54,235 nt of DNA from assembly GCA_016190445.1 (NCBI GenBank), contig JACPQL010000001.1, forward strand, positions 1 through 54,235, in the 5' to 3' direction. The notes under the pieces were generated by a model that saw only the letters and a list, made by a program, of their open reading frames with translations, was not told the DNA's origin and did not search any database. This DNA is from Chloroflexota bacterium (lineage in GTDB: Bacteria; Chloroflexota; Dehalococcoidia; Lucifugimonadales; JACPQL01). Both the position numbers and the translations under genes were made by a program. Below, in pieces: positions 1 through 6,865 of this stretch. Numbering within the stretch: position 1 is the stretch's first letter; each line of letters opens with the position of its first letter.

Positions 1-395
1 CCCCAGACCCCCGCCAAATGGGCTTCGCCCCACTGGACACCCCTTCTACATCATCCTGTTAGGGCGCACCATGGCATGGCAAGAATGAATCGCGATCAGA
101 TCGGAGAGAGGGCCAGACTCTTGCTTGCTGAATCACAAGTCAGTCAAGCCCTTGGAGGGCTGGAGCAGGACAGGAGGTTCTTGAGTCTGGGCACCAGATC
201 AGGTCTTAGCAAGTTCGAGTGCTATCCACGGAGCCCCACCATATCGTACAGAAGCAAGAACTTTTGAACTTACGTTGAGGCTGTCCGCCTAACCGAGTTC
301 AACGCGGTTGACTGAGATCAATGGCATGCCGATATCACGCTCTCTTTTTAGCAGTCATGCAGCGCGCCTGCCCTTTCCCCTAACTTCAAGACTCC
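1..395. other. Gene-free leader stretch with an interspersed repeat at its start
   Basis: I see no convincing gene here. Bases 1-46 (CCCCAGACCCCCGCC... ending in GGACACCCC) resemble the intergenic element near 46323-46362, which also runs CCCCAGACCCC, a G-rich/C-rich hairpin, then CATCCCC. This suggests one interspersed repeat family. A 63-codon open frame at 76-267 has no ribosome binding site, no recognisable motif and atypical composition, so I do not call it. Bases 268-395 downstream look unstructured and A+T-richer than the surroundings. Confidence 0.5.
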
Positions 396-1100
396 CTACG
401 AGGCCCTCGACAGACTGTAGACCTTCCATCCCAGGACGAGTTGGAAGATGATGATTGCGAAAAAGGTGACCGCCGCAATCGGCGTGGGGGGATCGACGAT
501 ATTGAAAACTGCCGCTGCGAGACCAACTACCCCGAGCACCACGCTCACCCAGCCAAAGCCCTTGCCAAAGGCCGGGGCCCCGAGCATGCCCACCCCGAGG
601 GCAATGAGACCTATCGTCACGACAAAGAACCCTACGGCGAGCAGCGCACCGAATATGCCCCAGGTCGCCTGCCACATAAGGGCAAGTGTCGCCTGCTCCC
701 CGGGGGTTGCTCCGGAAGCGTGATAGAGGTCGGAGAGCGGGGCGGTAGCAACATGCGGGAGAGCTCCGGCCGCGAGCACGACGAGACCCAGAATGCCCAG
801 GACGCTCCCAAAGAGAGCGGACGCAAGGTTCGTCCTCTGAAGAGCCCGATATAAGGCAAGGAAGAGGATGACTCCCAAGATGAGCGCCACCAGGTATAAG
901 CCATTCTCTACGATGCGGGCCGCTCTGATGTCGGGGAAGATGACCCACTCCTCGAGGTCGTCAGGTTCCCGTCCCCCCACGGGACCCGCGATTACTACGA
1001 CAAAGGCGAGAATGTGGAGGACGCCACCCAGCAGGCCGGCCAGACCACCCCATCTCAGAACGCTTTTCTCTTGCTCCATCTTTTGTACATTATTCATCAT
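396..1100 (-). CDS. Small integral membrane protein, DUF4386-like
   Basis: A 234-residue protein with no catalytic motif. A short charged N terminus is followed by a hydrophobic segment (about residues 20-42), a soluble loop rich in Asp/Glu (about 43-60), and four or five further membrane segments (about 62-85, 92-113, 140-165, 168-190, 205-228). The layout, and the repeated small-residue-rich helices ending in a short basic tail, resemble the DUF4386 group of unknown function, but this is recognition by architecture only. It stands alone, read away from the selenoprotein-like gene. The start codon at 1100 is ATG; a second ATG directly follows, so the exact start may be one codon later. An imperfect copy of a 32-bp repeat lies about 38 bases upstream (1138-1168). 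Confidence 0.6.
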   Translation of the reverse strand: MMNNVQKMEQEKSVLRWGGLAGLLGGVLHILAFVVVIAGPVGGREPDDLEEWVIFPDIRAARIVENGLYLVALILGVILFLALYRALQRTNLASALFGSVLGILGLVVLAAGALPHVATAPLSDLYHASGATPGEQATLALMWQATWGIFGALLAVGFFVVTIGLIALGVGMLGAPAFGKGFGWVSVVLGVVGLAAAVFNIVDPPTPIAAVTFFAIIIFQLVLGWKVYSLSRAS

Positions 1101-1427
1101 TTGTCCCCCAGGTGCCGCTTACGTTTCCGAAGTGTCTCACTTTGCGAGTGATTGTGAAACAGGAGGGAAACAAATGCAAGTGGTGCTCCACCAAACTGGA
1201 TTCGAACCTGAGGTGCTAGACGGCTAGCTGAACTGTGAGTTCAAAGGTGGGCTGAGTTCTTGCTATTGTCCACGATGGCCCGCCGTACGGGATTCGAACC
1301 CCGGCGGACAGTCAGAAAGGAGCCATGCTATACTGTTAGTTGCAGTCGGACCTGAAAGGCATGCCTGGTTCTCGCTATTGTCCACGCAGGGGTACTTTCC
1401 CCCAACCCGTTACGGAGGTTATGCCAC
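1101..1427. other. Intergenic region with tRNA-like 3' fragments and a 19-bp direct repeat
   Basis: No protein gene. Read on the minus strand, it contains two T-loop-like pieces (TTCGAAT) at about 1196-1206 and 1291-1298, each followed by a strand ending in CCA. Only the second has the spacing of a true tRNA 3' end (16 nt from loop to CCA). Neither has a complete cloverleaf. The sequence GTTCTnGCTATTGTCCACG occurs twice in direct orientation (1256-1274 and 1368-1386, one mismatch). A TATACT at 1329-1334, with CGGACA 18 nt upstream, could be a weak promoter for the gene starting at 1428. A member of the 32-bp repeat family occupies 1138-1168. Confidence 0.45.
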
Positions 1428-1703
1428 ATGGCTGAGGCAAAGGCGACGATAGACATCACCTACTGCGTGAGCTGAGGGTACCTGCCCACGGCTGCCTGGA
1501 TGGCAGTCGAGTTCTGGGGCGCCTTCGGGCCAGCGGTGTCCGTCTCCCTGACCCCCGCGGCCCAGGGACGCCTGGAGGTATACCTGGACGGCCAGAAGAT
1601 CTTCGACCGCAAGGAAGAGGGTGGCAAGTACCCTGGCCTGGACCGGGTGCGCGAGCTCAAGAAGCTGATCAAGGAGAGGGTCGAGGTGGCATCCGCCACC
1701 TGA
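1428..1703 (+). CDS. SelW/Rdx-family thioredoxin-like selenoprotein (in-frame TGA = Sec16)
   Basis: Translation from ATG 1428 gives 91 residues if the TGA at 1473-1475 is read as selenocysteine. The result begins MAEAKATIDITYCVSU-GY, that is, a CxxU redox motif in the position where SelW/SelT/SelH (Rdx) proteins carry CxxU or CxxC after the first beta strand. The rest matches the family: a small helix, then a strand with GRLEVYLDGQKIFDRKEEGG, then a C-terminal helix around LDRVRELKKLIKE. The length is typical for Rdx proteins. A strong ribosome binding site (GGAGGT, 1414-1419) lies 8 nt before ATG 1428. The in-frame ATG after the TGA (1500) has no such site and would remove the active site. 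A hairpin fitting the bacterial SECIS pattern follows the TGA. The role is presumably thiol/selenol redox chemistry, partner unknown. Confidence 0.85.
1489..1509 (+). promoter_or_regulatory. Candidate bacterial SECIS element of the SelW-like gene
   Basis: Immediately after the in-frame TGA (1473-1475) the mRNA can form an 8-bp stem, CGGCTGCC with GGCAGTCG (one G-U pair), closing a 5-nt loop TGGAT at 1497-1501. A G is the second loop base, and 22 nt separate the TGA from it. Bacterial SECIS elements are known to need an apical loop with a G in the first two positions, roughly 16-37 nt after the UGA. The fold was made by eye and competing structures were not computed. Confidence 0.7.
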
Positions 1704-1744
1704 GGACCAGGCGGCTCTAGGGCGCTGCCGGCCTTGCTCAAAAT

Positions 1745-1803
1745 GTCAGTCTCACGAAAATGGCGGGACTGACCACTTCCTCCCCCGTCGCGGGGGGAGG
1801 AAG
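1745..1803. terminator. Two consecutive hairpins between the selenoprotein gene and xseA
   Basis: A 7-bp stem GTCAGTC/GACTGAC (1745-1751 with 1767-1773) is followed by an 11-bp perfect stem CTTCCTCCCCC/GGGGGAGGAAG (1776-1786 with 1793-1803, loop GTCGCG). There is no T-tract after the second, so it is either a weak terminator for the upstream gene or a structured leader of xseA. Confidence 0.45.
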
Positions 1804-1899
1804 GATCCGTCTGGTCTGCTGGCGGGCACGCCATGCCGAGGGCCGGTGTGGGACAACGAGTGAGACGGGGCCAACCCAGGAGATGAGGTCCAAATAGGC

Positions 1900-3105
1900 A
1901 TGGCCCTCTTCACCGTCAGCCAGATCGCCCAGTACCTGCGGGAGTCCCTGGACAGGGACGACACCCTGCGAGACCTGTGGATCGGCGGCGAGGTCTCCAA
2001 CCTCTCTCGCTCGGCGGCGGGCAACACCTACTTCACTCTAAAGGACGCCGCCGCTCAGCTCCGCTGTGTCATGTTCCGCCGCAACCGCGGCTCAGAGCTG
2101 CTGGCCAACGGCGGGGCGGTGAATGCTCACGGGCGCATCTCTCTCTACGAGGCCAGGGGCGAGGTCCAGCTCTACGTGGACATGGTGCAGCCAGCAGGCC
2201 TGGGCGTGCTGCACCTGGAGCTGGAGCGGCTGAAGGCGCAACTGGAGGAGGAGGGCCTCTTTGACCCCTCGCGCAAGCGGCCCCTACCCCCCTTTCCCCG
2301 GCGCATCGGCGTGGTGACCTCCGAGCAGGGGGCGGTGTTCCAGGACATCTGCCACATCCTGGCCCGCCGCTACCCCATTGGAGAGTTGGTCCTCTGCCCG
2401 GCGTCGGTCCAGGGCGAAAGCGCCGCGCCGGAGATCTGCGACGCCATCAGGACCCTGGGAGAGAAGGGGGATGTGGACCTCATTATCGTGGCCAGGGGTG
2501 GCGGCTCGCTGGAGGACCTCTGGCCCTTCAACCAGGAGTCCGTGGCCAGGGCCATCTTCGCCAGCCCGGTGCCGGTGGTGAGCGCCGTGGGCCACGAGAC
2601 CGACTATACCATTGCAGACTACGTGGCGGACGTGCGGGCCCCCACACCATCGGCGGCGGCTGAGCTGGTGGCGCCCGACATCCGCCACCTTCAGGCCCAG
2701 GTGGCCACCCTGGCACGGCAGGCCCACGCCGCCGTCGCCGCCCACACCGCCAGCCTGCGCCGGGAGGCGGTATCGCTCGTGGCCAGGCTCCCCTCGCGCG
2801 CTCCTAATGTGGCCGCGCTCCGCCAGCGGGTGGACGAACTCACCTCGGCGGGCCGAGACCGCCTGTTCGAGTCGCTGGGGGAGCGCCAGCAGCGGCTGGA
2901 GGAGATGGAGTGGCGCCTGGCATCCCTGAACCCCAGCCGCGTCCTGGCGCGGGGGTATGCCGTGGTCCAGAAGGTGCCCTCGGGGGAGACGGTCTTCCGC
3001 ACGTCACAGGTGGCTACAGGTGACCCGATTCGCATAGCCGTAAGCGACGGCTCGTTCGGCGCCCAGGTGGCGGATGTTGGCCATGGAGATACCGCTGCGG
3101 GATAG
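1900..3105 (+). CDS. xseA: Exodeoxyribonuclease VII large subunit
   Basis: This is the catalytic large subunit of exonuclease VII, which degrades single-stranded DNA into oligonucleotides in both directions together with several XseB subunits. The 401 residues show an N-terminal OB-fold DNA-binding domain (about 1-100, with GEVSNLSRSAAGNTYFTLKD). The exonuclease domain (about 115-330) carries the family motifs VVTSEQGAVFQDI, VARGGGSLEDLWPFN and SAVGHETDYTIADYVADVRAPTPSAAAE. A coiled-coil-prone C-terminal region follows, ending in LNPSRVLARGYAVV. The length is at the usual family size. The gene runs into an ADP-ribosylglycohydrolase gene by overlap, and xseB follows that, so this is an xse operon split by one gene. 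The ATG at 1900 has an AGGAG-like site about 15 nt upstream. Confidence 0.95.
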   Translation: MALFTVSQIAQYLRESLDRDDTLRDLWIGGEVSNLSRSAAGNTYFTLKDAAAQLRCVMFRRNRGSELLANGGAVNAHGRISLYEARGEVQLYVDMVQPAGLGVLHLELERLKAQLEEEGLFDPSRKRPLPPFPRRIGVVTSEQGAVFQDICHILARRYPIGELVLCPASVQGESAAPEICDAIRTLGEKGDVDLIIVARGGGSLEDLWPFNQESVARAIFASPVPVVSAVGHETDYTIADYVADVRAPTPSAAAELVAPDIRHLQAQVATLARQAHAAVAAHTASLRREAVSLVARLPSRAPNVAALRQRVDELTSAGRDRLFESLGERQQRLEEMEWRLASLNPSRVLARGYAVVQKVPSGETVFRTSQVATGDPIRIAVSDGSFGAQVADVGHGDTAAG

Positions 3106-4015
3106 GTTCGCGGGCTGCCTCTTGGGCGTGGCCGTGGGCGATGCCCTGGGGGCGCCTGTGGAGTTCATGACCCGGGAGGCCATTCACCAGCACTACGGCC
3201 GAGTGGAGGGGATGCAAGGGGGAGGGTGGCTGGAGCTGAAGCCGGGCCAGGTGACTGACGACACTGAGATGCTGCTTTGCCTGGCCGAGAGCCTGGTGGC
3301 GAAAGGCGCTTTCGACCCCGCTGACGTGGCCCGGCGGCTGGTGGTATGGTACAGGCAGGGGCCCAGGGACATCGGCATCACCACCGAGGCAGCGCTGAAG
3401 CAACTGGCAGCGGGTGTCCCCTGGGCCGATGCCGGCAGGGCGGCCCATCGGGCGCTCAAGGGACGGAGCGCAGGCAACGGCGGCATGACGCGGGGGATAC
3501 CCCTGGCCCTCCTGGACTACCGGGACGCCGGACGCCTGGTGGAGGATTCCCTGGCGGCATGTCGCATCACCCACTGGGACGATGGCGCTGCCTACGCCTC
3601 GGTGGCAGTCAACGTGGCCATCGCAGGCGTGCTGGTGGGCCATACACTTCGCCAAGCGCTGGAGGAGAGTGTGCGGGTGGTGGGCCCTCATCACGAGCAG
3701 GTGGCCAGGGCCATTGATGCAGCCCTGGACGGGCCATATACTCGCCCGGAGGTCAGCGGCCTGGCGGTGGACACCCTTCAGGCAGCCGCTCGGTGCGTGT
3801 ACCAGTCACGCAGCTTCGAGGATGCCCTGGTGACCGCTGTGAACCTGGGCGGCGATACCGACAGCGTGGGGGCGGTCTGTGGCGCCCTGGCGGGGGCCTA
3901 CTACGGCGTCGGGGCTGTCCCCTCCCAATGGCTCCAGCCGCTGGAGCACCGGGAGCGCCTGGAGCACCTGGCGGGCAGGCTCTTTGCCCTCAGCGGTGCT
4001 GCGGGTGAGAGGTGA
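3074..4015 (+). CDS. ADP-ribosylglycohydrolase (DraG/ARH3-like)
   Basis: The predicted hydrolase removes ADP-ribose from proteins, nucleic acids or small molecules using a binuclear Mg2+ centre. The family signatures are all present: GVAVGDALGAPVEF near the N terminus (about residues 15-28), TDDTEM (about 60-65, Mg2+ ligands), and GGDTDSVGAVCGALAGAYYG (about 257-276, the second set of metal-binding Asp residues). At 313 residues it is full length. The start overlaps the 3' end of xseA. ATG 3083 (MEIPLRDRF) is an equally good choice, and neither ATG has an ideal ribosome binding site. It sits between xseA and xseB, an unusual place that hints at co-expression with a DNA-repair nuclease. Which substrate it acts on cannot be told from sequence. 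Confidence 0.88.
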   Translation: MLAMEIPLRDRFAGCLLGVAVGDALGAPVEFMTREAIHQHYGRVEGMQGGGWLELKPGQVTDDTEMLLCLAESLVAKGAFDPADVARRLVVWYRQGPRDIGITTEAALKQLAAGVPWADAGRAAHRALKGRSAGNGGMTRGIPLALLDYRDAGRLVEDSLAACRITHWDDGAAYASVAVNVAIAGVLVGHTLRQALEESVRVVGPHHEQVARAIDAALDGPYTRPEVSGLAVDTLQAAARCVYQSRSFEDALVTAVNLGGDTDSVGAVCGALAGAYYGVGAVPSQWLQPLEHRERLEHLAGRLFALSGAAGER

Positions 4016-4035
4016 ACTCTGAGTAGCACGGTGCC

Positions 4036-4266
4036 ATGAAAGAAGCGAAGCTCTCCTTTGAGGAGCTGCTGGGGCGGCTTGAGGAGACGGTGCGCGCCCT
4101 GGAGGCCGGGGGCCTCTCCCTGGATGAGGCCACGCGCCTCTTCGAGCAGGGGGTGCATCTGGCTGGGCAGTGCCACCAGATACTTGCCTCGGCGGAGCTA
4201 AAGGTCAGCCGCCTCCAGCGCGCATTCGGCGAGCAGATGTCCCTCATGCAAGAAGAGGAGGAGTGA
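4036..4266 (+). CDS. xseB: Exodeoxyribonuclease VII small subunit
   Basis: A 76-residue all-helical protein, the usual size of XseB, which binds the C-terminal region of XseA to form the active exonuclease VII. The family pattern is clear: LSFEELLGRLEETVRALEAGGLSLDEA (about residues 6-32), then LFEQGVHLAGQCHQIL and an acidic C terminus. It lies 20 nt after the ADP-ribosylglycohydrolase gene. Its last codons, rich in GAG/GAA, also supply the Shine-Dalgarno sequence (AGGAGG, 4256-4261) for the next gene. Confidence 0.93.
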   Translation: MKEAKLSFEELLGRLEETVRALEAGGLSLDEATRLFEQGVHLAGQCHQILASAELKVSRLQRAFGEQMSLMQEEEE

Positions 4267-4268
4267 GT

Positions 4269-4922
4269 GTGCTCCGGGCAGACCTCCATGTACACACCCG
4301 CTACTCTCCCGACGGTCTCTCCCATCCAAAGGCCGTTGTGGCCCGCTGCCAGCGGGTCGGTCTCAATTGCCTTGCGGTGACCGACCATAACACTATTCGC
4401 GGGGCTCTGGCGGTGCGGGAGCTGGCGCCCTTTATGGTCATCGTTGGAGAGGAGATACGCACCAGCCGAGGCGAGGTCACCGGCCTCTTCCTTCAAGAGG
4501 AGGTCCCCTCCGGCCTGGCGCCTGGAGAAGCGGCCCGGCGCGTCAAGGAGCAGGGAGGGCTGGTCTCCATCCCACACCCCTTCGACACCTTCCGCCGGGG
4601 GTCCGCGCTGGACCGCGTGGGTCTGGAGGAGGTCCTACCCTACGCCGACGTGGTGGAGGCGTTCAACGCCCGCAACGTCTTTGCCGAGCACGACCGGGCG
4701 GCGCAGCGACTTGCCAGTGAGCGCGGGCTGCTGGTCTCCGCCGTCAGCGACGCTCACACCCTCGGGGAGCTGGGCCACACCTACGTGGAGATGCCTGAGT
4801 TCGACGGCACCCCCGAGGGGTTCAAGGCGGCGCTGGCCCAGTGCAAGCTGGTGACGCGCCGGGCCAGCAGGCTGGTACACCTGTCCACCACCATCGCCAA
4901 GCTCCGCAGGCTCTGGAGGTGA
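4269..4922 (+). CDS. PHP-domain phosphoesterase
   Basis: A 217-residue stand-alone PHP domain. PHP proteins are metal-dependent phosphoesterases related to the DNA polymerase III/X nuclease domain; small ones include RNase AM-like and nucleotide phosphatases. Metal-binding motifs are visible in order: DLHVHTRYSPDG (HxH), TDHNTIRGA, GEEIRTSRGEVTGLFL, IPHPFD and VSDAHT. I chose GTG 4269 (VLRADLHVHT) because AGGAGG at 4256-4261 lies 7 nt upstream. GTG 4263, overlapping the xseB stop, is possible. The longer open frame upstream is the shifted reading of xseB. The gene is translationally coupled to xseB and probably part of the same operon. Substrate unknown. Confidence 0.88.
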   Translation: MLRADLHVHTRYSPDGLSHPKAVVARCQRVGLNCLAVTDHNTIRGALAVRELAPFMVIVGEEIRTSRGEVTGLFLQEEVPSGLAPGEAARRVKEQGGLVSIPHPFDTFRRGSALDRVGLEEVLPYADVVEAFNARNVFAEHDRAAQRLASERGLLVSAVSDAHTLGELGHTYVEMPEFDGTPEGFKAALAQCKLVTRRASRLVHLSTTIAKLRRLWR

Positions 4923-4926
4923 TGCC

Positions 4927-5763
4927 GTGACACTCCAAATGGGGTGGTTCTCCACAGGCCGGGGCGAAGGCTCCCGCGGCCTGCTCCGTCTGGCCCAGGA
5001 GAGCATCCTGGCCGGGGAGCTGGACGCCCGCATCCAGTTCGTCTTCTGCAACCGCGAGCCTGGGGAGCACGAGGGGAGCGACCGGTACTTCGAGCTTGTG
5101 CGCGGCTACGGCCTGCCCCTGGTCACCGTGTCATCCCGCCAGTTCCGTCGGGCAGTGGGCGGAGACTTTGCCTCCCACCGGGAGGAGTACGACCGGCGGG
5201 TGATGGAGCGCATCGCTCGCTTCTCGCCGGACGTGATTGTCCTGGCGGGGTACATGCTCATCGTCAGCGGCGTCCTGTGTCGCCGGTACGTCATGCTGAA
5301 CTTGCACCCCGCACTTCCTGGCGGGCCAGCGGGCACCTGGCAGGAGGTCATCTGGCAGCTCATCGAGCAGCGGGCCAGCGAGCAGGGGGCCATGGTGCAC
5401 CTGGTCACCGAGGCCGTGGACCAGGGCCCCCCCATCACCTGCTTCAGCTTTCCCCTGAGAGGGGAGCCCTTCGACGGCCTCTGGCGGGCGGTGGAGGGGG
5501 TACCGGTGGCGGAACTGAAGCGTACCCAGGGCGAGGAGTGCCCCCTGTTCCAGGCCATCCGACGGGAGGGGGTGCGGCGCGAGACCCACCTGCTCCTGGA
5601 GACGCTGAAGGCACTGGCAAATCGCCGCGTGCGAGTGGAGGGGGGCCGGGTTCTGGACGAGCGGGGGCGTGAGGTGCGTGGCCGGTGTCTGAACGACGAG
5701 ATAGAGGCTAAGCTGCGAGGGGGTAGGCAGACCGGGGGAGAGGGCAGCGCTGGTGGCTGGTGA
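4927..5763 (+). CDS. PurN-like formyltransferase-domain protein
   Basis: The first about 190 of 278 residues resemble phosphoribosylglycinamide formyltransferase (PurN), which transfers formyl from 10-formyl-tetrahydrofolate. Motifs: FSPDVIVLAGYMLIVS (about 98-113), NLHPALPGG containing the catalytic Asn and His (about 122-130), and VDQGPPI with the catalytic Asp (about 163-169). Differences from PurN are an N terminus without the usual GSGSN phosphate loop (WFSTGRGEGSRGLL instead) and a C-terminal extension of about 70 residues that is basic and Arg/Gly-rich. The true substrate may therefore not be GAR. It starts with GTG four bases after the PHP gene stop, continuing the xse-PHP operon. Confidence 0.75.
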   Translation: MTLQMGWFSTGRGEGSRGLLRLAQESILAGELDARIQFVFCNREPGEHEGSDRYFELVRGYGLPLVTVSSRQFRRAVGGDFASHREEYDRRVMERIARFSPDVIVLAGYMLIVSGVLCRRYVMLNLHPALPGGPAGTWQEVIWQLIEQRASEQGAMVHLVTEAVDQGPPITCFSFPLRGEPFDGLWRAVEGVPVAELKRTQGEECPLFQAIRREGVRRETHLLLETLKALANRRVRVEGGRVLDERGREVRGRCLNDEIEAKLRGGRQTGGEGSAGGW

Positions 5764-5797
5764 AGAGCGAACGCCAGCGGGAAGGTCCGAACCCCCG

Positions 5798-5830
5798 ATG
5801 CCCCACTTGCAAGCGTTTGTGAAACGGGTG
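5798..5830 (+). repeat. Left imperfect direct repeat flanking the restriction-modification pair
   Basis: Begins ATGCCCCACTTGCAAGCG and ends GTGAAACGGGTG. It matches 8541-8572 at about 28 of 33 aligned positions, and a more diverged copy lies at 1138-1168. It sits 46 bases before the endonuclease start. Confidence 0.65.
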
Positions 5831-5875
5831 GGAGCAGTATTGAATTGCTGATAGACACTACCGGAGACCAAAGCT

Positions 5876-6865
5876 ATGCGAAAAAGACAAGTTCACCCGA
5901 GTTGGGAATGCGATGCGTTTGATAAGGTGCTGAGTGCTCCGTCCGAGGATCTGGAATTTGAACTCCGGGCGGCTGGTCCTGTCCCATGGGCGGACTTCTT
6001 CCTAAACCCACGCCGTTTGCGCGGAAGCGATTTCCTGATGCGCTGGTCGCAGGGCGTTTGGAGTGAAGAGAGGATTATTCAAGCTGTCAATGAGTCCAAT
6101 GAATATTTTGCTCTAGCCTACGGGCCAAGTAGCGTGGCGCCAGATGATAATCCTCGAGAGTTTGAGCTTTACTTCGAACGTCTTGAGCGCGCAGGCTTGG
6201 GGAGATTGAAACGACCTGATTTGCTGATTTTCCAGAAAGCTGACCAGCCTATTGTTGATAAGAAACTAAGTGAGGTGGGCGGCTTGAAAGAGTTGCCCTT
6301 CACGCCTGAAGACGAAATGGAAATTCTACTATCCCGAGCTATTCTTGCTGTTGAGTGCGAAAACAGCCTTTGGCGGGCGAGCCAAATGCCGGGCTTTGGC
6401 TCATCGCTAACCCCGCAGAAACGTTTGGGCGGGCTTCCTGGATTGAAAAAGACAGCGGTCGTACCCACCGTCATCATCAAAGAGGAGGACCGAGTGCCGC
6501 TCCTCGAGTGGGAGCGACGATGGAACGTTGACCTTCATGTCTGGCATGTGTTCTACGATATGGCATTCGGACTTTCGTTCATGCAAGCGGAGGAGTTGAT
6601 TGATTCGAGAAGAATCGAACCCACTGACCAGACTTTTCAGGCCCCTGGTGGAGCGACAACCCGAAAAGTGATCTACAAATTTTACTATCATTACGCGTAT
6701 CCTGTCGGCACGGCTGTGGAGGAGCCAAAGCTGGTCCCCGCACAAATTACAGACAACAACGGGCACATACTGCCCTACGTCCGATTCGAGGGAGGTACTC
6801 TCAAACTCAGTCGTGAGGCACTCGGTGTCTTACGAGCGGCAAAGAGAAGAGCTGATGGCAAGTAG
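5876..6865 (+). CDS. AccI-like type II restriction endonuclease
   Basis: A 329-residue protein that I recognise as similar to the AccI restriction endonuclease family. It would cut double-stranded DNA at a specific site protected by the neighbouring methyltransferase. A PD-(D/E)xK-type core is suggested by RPDLLIF (about residues 112-118), followed by ILAVECENSLWRASQMPG (about 156-173). A tryptophan/tyrosine-rich C-terminal half (WHVFYDMAFGLSF, YKFYYHYAYPVG) is probably involved in recognition. AccI itself recognises GTMKAC; specificity here is not shown. It starts at ATG 5876 behind a GGAGA site and overlaps the methyltransferase start by 11 nt. The gene is clearly more A+T-rich than the flanking operons, a sign of transfer. 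Confidence 0.72.
   Translation: MRKRQVHPSWECDAFDKVLSAPSEDLEFELRAAGPVPWADFFLNPRRLRGSDFLMRWSQGVWSEERIIQAVNESNEYFALAYGPSSVAPDDNPREFELYFERLERAGLGRLKRPDLLIFQKADQPIVDKKLSEVGGLKELPFTPEDEMEILLSRAILAVECENSLWRASQMPGFGSSLTPQKRLGGLPGLKKTAVVPTVIIKEEDRVPLLEWERRWNVDLHVWHVFYDMAFGLSFMQAEELIDSRRIEPTDQTFQAPGGATTRKVIYKFYYHYAYPVGTAVEEPKLVPAQITDNNGHILPYVRFEGGTLKLSREALGVLRAAKRRADGK

Noticed and set aside
76-267. 63-codon open frame
   Set aside because: No ribosome binding site, no family resemblance, composition unlike neighbouring genes.
1500-1703. Short open frame starting after the TGA as a stand-alone gene
   Set aside because: No Shine-Dalgarno before 1500, and it would lose the CxxU active site; the upstream ATG with GGAGGT is better.
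4170-4922. Longer PHP reading from 4170
   Set aside because: Its first 30 codons are the shifted reading of xseB; GTG 4269 has an AGGAGG site.
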